Assembly (NCBI GenBank): GCA_964422065.1
Contig: CAYQZW010000078.1
Coordinates: forward strand, 1 to 8,337
Reading direction: 5' to 3'
Source: S141-55 sp964422065
GTDB taxonomy: Bacteria > Hydrothermota > Hydrothermia > WGAB01
Length of the DNA: 8,337 bases
In this document: positions 5,922 to 8,337 of the stretch, one piece after another
How positions within the stretch are numbered: position 1 is the stretch's first letter
Layout of the letters: each line of letters starts with the position of its first letter
Notes under the pieces: model-generated
The model's database searches: none
What the model saw: only the letters and a program-made list of their open reading frames with translations
What the model was told of the DNA's origin: nothing
Translations under genes and position numbers: made by a program

Positions 5922-8337
5922 ATGTTCAAGGCGATCATTGAGAAGGTCATCGGAACCCGAAACGAACGGGTCATCAAAAAACTCTGGCCGATTGTCCACG
6001 AAATCAATCGGATTTATGAGACATTCCATACGTTATCCGACGAAGACCTTCTCAAGAAGACGGAGGACTTTGAAGCGCGGCTTCGGGACGGCGAAGATCC
6101 GGATGAGATCATGCCCGAAGCCTTCGCATTGGTCAAGGAGGCGTGCCGTCGCCTGGTCGGCAAAAAGTGGCTGGTGACCAACCAGCCTTACGAATGGGAC
6201 ATGATCCCCTTTGATGTCCAGTTGATTGGGGCCATTGTGCTGCATCAAGGGAAAATTGCTGAGATGGCCACCGGGGAAGGGAAGACCCTGGTCGCCACTA
6301 TGCCGTTGTATCTCAACGCCTTAATCGGTCGTACGAAGGGGGTGGGGGTCCACCTGGTCACGGTCAACGATTACCTGGCCCGACGTGACCGGGAATGGAT
6401 GGGACCGGTCTATGAATCTCTGGGGGTTTCCGTGGGTGTGATCCAATCCGGGATGACGCCCCAGGAGCGGAAGCCGGAATACGCCGCGGATATCACTTAC
6501 GGCACGAACAACGAGTTTGGCTTTGACTATCTCCGGGACAACATGGTCTTTCGGCCTGAAGATCGGGTCCAGCGGGGCCATTTCTATGCGATCATTGACG
6601 AGGTGGACTCCATCCTGATCGACGAGGCGCGAACTCCCTTGATCATCTCTGGTCCGGTGGAGCACTCCAATGTCGAGATCTACCGGGAGATGAAGCCCTA
6701 TGTCCAGAGTGTGGTCAACAAGCAGGAGGCGATGGTCCGACGGATGCTCACGGAAGCCGAACGTCTCCTGCGTGAGGACAAACTGGAGGAAGCCGCCATC
6801 AAGTTGATTCTGGCACGTCGGGCTGCCCCACGCTCCCGCCGTCTCTTCAAGATCCTCCAGGAGCCCGGCCTCATGAAGTTCGTGGACAAGATGGAACTCG
6901 AACTCATGAAAGACAAAAAGATCAAGGACCTGGAAGAAGACCTGTACTATGTGGTGGACGAGAAATCGCACAGCGTCGAACTGACCGAGAAGGGGCGTCA
7001 GGAGATCCAGCGCCATTACAAGAGCCTCTTTGAGTTGCCCGATCTTTCTACGGCCCTGGCAGAGATTGACCAGCGGACGGATCTGCTCCCCCGCGAGAAG
7101 TTCGTGGAGAAAGAGCGGATCTATCGGGAATACGCGGAAAAATCCGACAAAATCCACGCCGTCCGCCAACTCCTGAAGGCCTATACCCTGTTCCAGCGGG
7201 ATGACGACTACGTCGTCATGGACGGCAAGGTGATCATCGTGGACGAGTTTACGGGCCGGCTGATGCCGGGCCGGCGTTGGTCCGACGGGCTCCACGAGGC
7301 TGTCGAAGCCAAAGAGGGGGTCAAGATTCAGGCCGAGACCCAGACCCTGGCGACGATTACCATCCAGAACTACTTCCGGATGTACGAGAAACTGGCAGGC
7401 ATGACCGGGACCGCAGCCACGGAAGCCGCGGAGTTCTGGGAGATCTATAAACTGGATGTCGTCACAATCCCCACGAACCGCCCCGTACGACGGATCGACT
7501 ACCCAGACATCATCTTCAAAACCAAGAAAGAGAAATACGAGGCGGTCATTGAAGAGATTGTCAAATGGCACAAAAGGGGCCGTCCGATCCTGGTCGGGAC
7601 CACCTCGGTGGAGGTTTCCGAACTCCTTTCTCGGATGTTACGTCGGCGTGGTGTACCGCACAATGTCTTGAACGCCAAACATCACGAGAAGGAAGCCCTG
7701 ATCGTGGCCAAGGCCGGGCAAAAGGGGGCGGTGACCATTGCGACCAACATGGCGGGCCGTGGGACGGATATCAAACTCGGGCCCGGTGTCATCCAGAACC
7801 CCGACAACCCCGACGAGAAGATCGGGGAATGTGCCATCGTCACGAAAAACCCCAAACCTGGCTTTACGTGTAGCCGAGACCCCAAACTCTGCATCGCCGA
7901 GGGTGTGCCCTGCGGTCTCTATGTCATTGGCACGGAAAAACACGAGTCCCGGCGTATTGACAACCAGTTGCGTGGTCGGGCAGGCCGGCAGGGAGATCCC
8001 GGTGCGTCGCGGTTCTTCCTGTCCCTGGAAGACGACCTGCTGCGGATGTTCGGCTCTGATAAGGTCGTTGAACTCATGGAACGGTTCGGCCAGAAAGACG
8101 AAGGGCCCATTGAATCCAGACTCGTGACACGGGCACTGGAAAACGCCCAGAAACGCGTAGAAATGCAAAACTTCGAGATCCGTAAACGACTCCTGGAGTA
8201 CGACGACGTCATGAACAAACAACGGGAGGTGATCTACGGCTTGCGAAACGAGATCCTGGACGGCCGGGATGTCAAAGACCTCATCCTCAACGGCTATGTG
8301 GACGAAATCATTGAGGAAAAGGTCGCCGAATATTGCC
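5922..8337 (+). CDS. secA: Preprotein translocase ATPase SecA, N-terminal 805 residues (runs off window end)
   Basis: SecA, the cytoplasmic/peripheral-membrane motor that pushes preproteins through SecYEG using ATP. It starts MFKAIIEKVIGTRNERVIKK. Walker A is MATGEGKT (115-122) and Walker B DEVD (226-229), followed by EARTPLIISGP. The preprotein cross-linking domain is enlarged: residues about 247-345 are mostly charged and helical, against roughly 40 residues in E. coli between ISGP and VDEKS. Next come VIIVDEFTGR, GRRWSDGLHEAVEAKEG, EKLAGMTGTA and NMAGRGTDIKLG (to 620). A 45-residue insert-like loop holds Cys637, 650, 657 and 664, and IGTEKHESRRIDNQLRGRAGRQGD follows. The helical scaffold begins near RKRLLEYDDVMNKQR. 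The C-terminal part, including any zinc tail, is outside the window. The gene is divergent from the hydrolase. The function is certain; FCB-type affiliation is inferred from the insertion pattern. Confidence 0.98.
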   Translation, partial: MFKAIIEKVIGTRNERVIKKLWPIVHEINRIYETFHTLSDEDLLKKTEDFEARLRDGEDPDEIMPEAFALVKEACRRLVGKKWLVTNQPYEWDMIPFDVQLIGAIVLHQGKIAEMATGEGKTLVATMPLYLNALIGRTKGVGVHLVTVNDYLARRDREWMGPVYESLGVSVGVIQSGMTPQERKPEYAADITYGTNNEFGFDYLRDNMVFRPEDRVQRGHFYAIIDEVDSILIDEARTPLIISGPVEHSNVEIYREMKPYVQSVVNKQEAMVRRMLTEAERLLREDKLEEAAIKLILARRAAPRSRRLFKILQEPGLMKFVDKMELELMKDKKIKDLEEDLYYVVDEKSHSVELTEKGRQEIQRHYKSLFELPDLSTALAEIDQRTDLLPREKFVEKERIYREYAEKSDKIHAVRQLLKAYTLFQRDDDYVVMDGKVIIVDEFTGRLMPGRRWSDGLHEAVEAKEGVKIQAETQTLATITIQNYFRMYEKLAGMTGTAATEAAEFWEIYKLDVVTIPTNRPVRRIDYPDIIFKTKKEKYEAVIEEIVKWHKRGRPILVGTTSVEVSELLSRMLRRRGVPHNVLNAKHHEKEALIVAKAGQKGAVTIATNMAGRGTDIKLGPGVIQNPDNPDEKIGECAIVTKNPKPGFTCSRDPKLCIAEGVPCGLYVIGTEKHESRRIDNQLRGRAGRQGDPGASRFFLSLEDDLLRMFGSDKVVELMERFGQKDEGPIESRLVTRALENAQKRVEMQNFEIRKRLLEYDDVMNKQREVIYGLRNEILDGRDVKDLILNGYVDEIIEEKVAEYC

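Noticed and set aside
6321..7571. 416-codon open frame antisense to secA
   Set aside because: Long antisense frames are common opposite high-GC coding sequence. The translation is rich in His, Asp, Leu and Val, shows no recognisable motif, and faces an unambiguous secA.

Overview
The window holds six protein-coding genes. Five lie on the minus strand and one (secA) on the plus strand. Two genes run off the window ends. No RNA gene, insertion sequence, CRISPR array or phage gene was seen. The DNA is moderately GC-rich. Several traits point to a bacterium of the FCB superphylum (Bacteroidetes/Chlorobi/Gemmatimonadetes type) or a related candidate phylum: a surface protein with a C-terminal tail resembling a type IX secretion sorting signal, a 'xanthan-lyase-like' NGFDR/SGSEI domain typical of that group, and a SecA with an enlarged preprotein cross-linking region. 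This is inference from protein style; no marker gene allows a firm assignment.

Layout. 1-678 (minus) is the N-terminal 226 residues of an aldehyde dehydrogenase, with its own well-formed sigma-70-type promoter at 723-751. 770-3393 (minus) is a compact lutABC cluster (L-lactate utilisation, LUD/CCG iron-sulfur proteins). Its genes overlap one another and look translationally coupled. 3390-5759 (minus) is a large secreted GH18-family hydrolase (789 aa) whose stop codon overlaps the probable TTG start of lutA. 5760-5921 is a divergent intergenic region carrying promoters for the hydrolase and for secA. 5922-8337 (plus) is the first 805 residues of secA.

How the genes may work together. LutA, LutB and LutC form the cytoplasmic Fe-S complex that oxidises L-lactate to pyruvate. 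The adjacent aldehyde dehydrogenase could feed carboxylic acids into the same metabolism but has its own promoter. The GH18 protein appears to head the transcription unit that contains lutABC, an odd pairing of a surface glycan-active protein with a cytoplasmic oxidation complex. SecA drives export of proteins such as this hydrolase through SecYEG. Most of the window is ordinary housekeeping or metabolic content. The parts most worth a second look are the hydrolase architecture, its apparently leaderless promoter, its junction with lutA, and a four-cysteine insertion in SecA.
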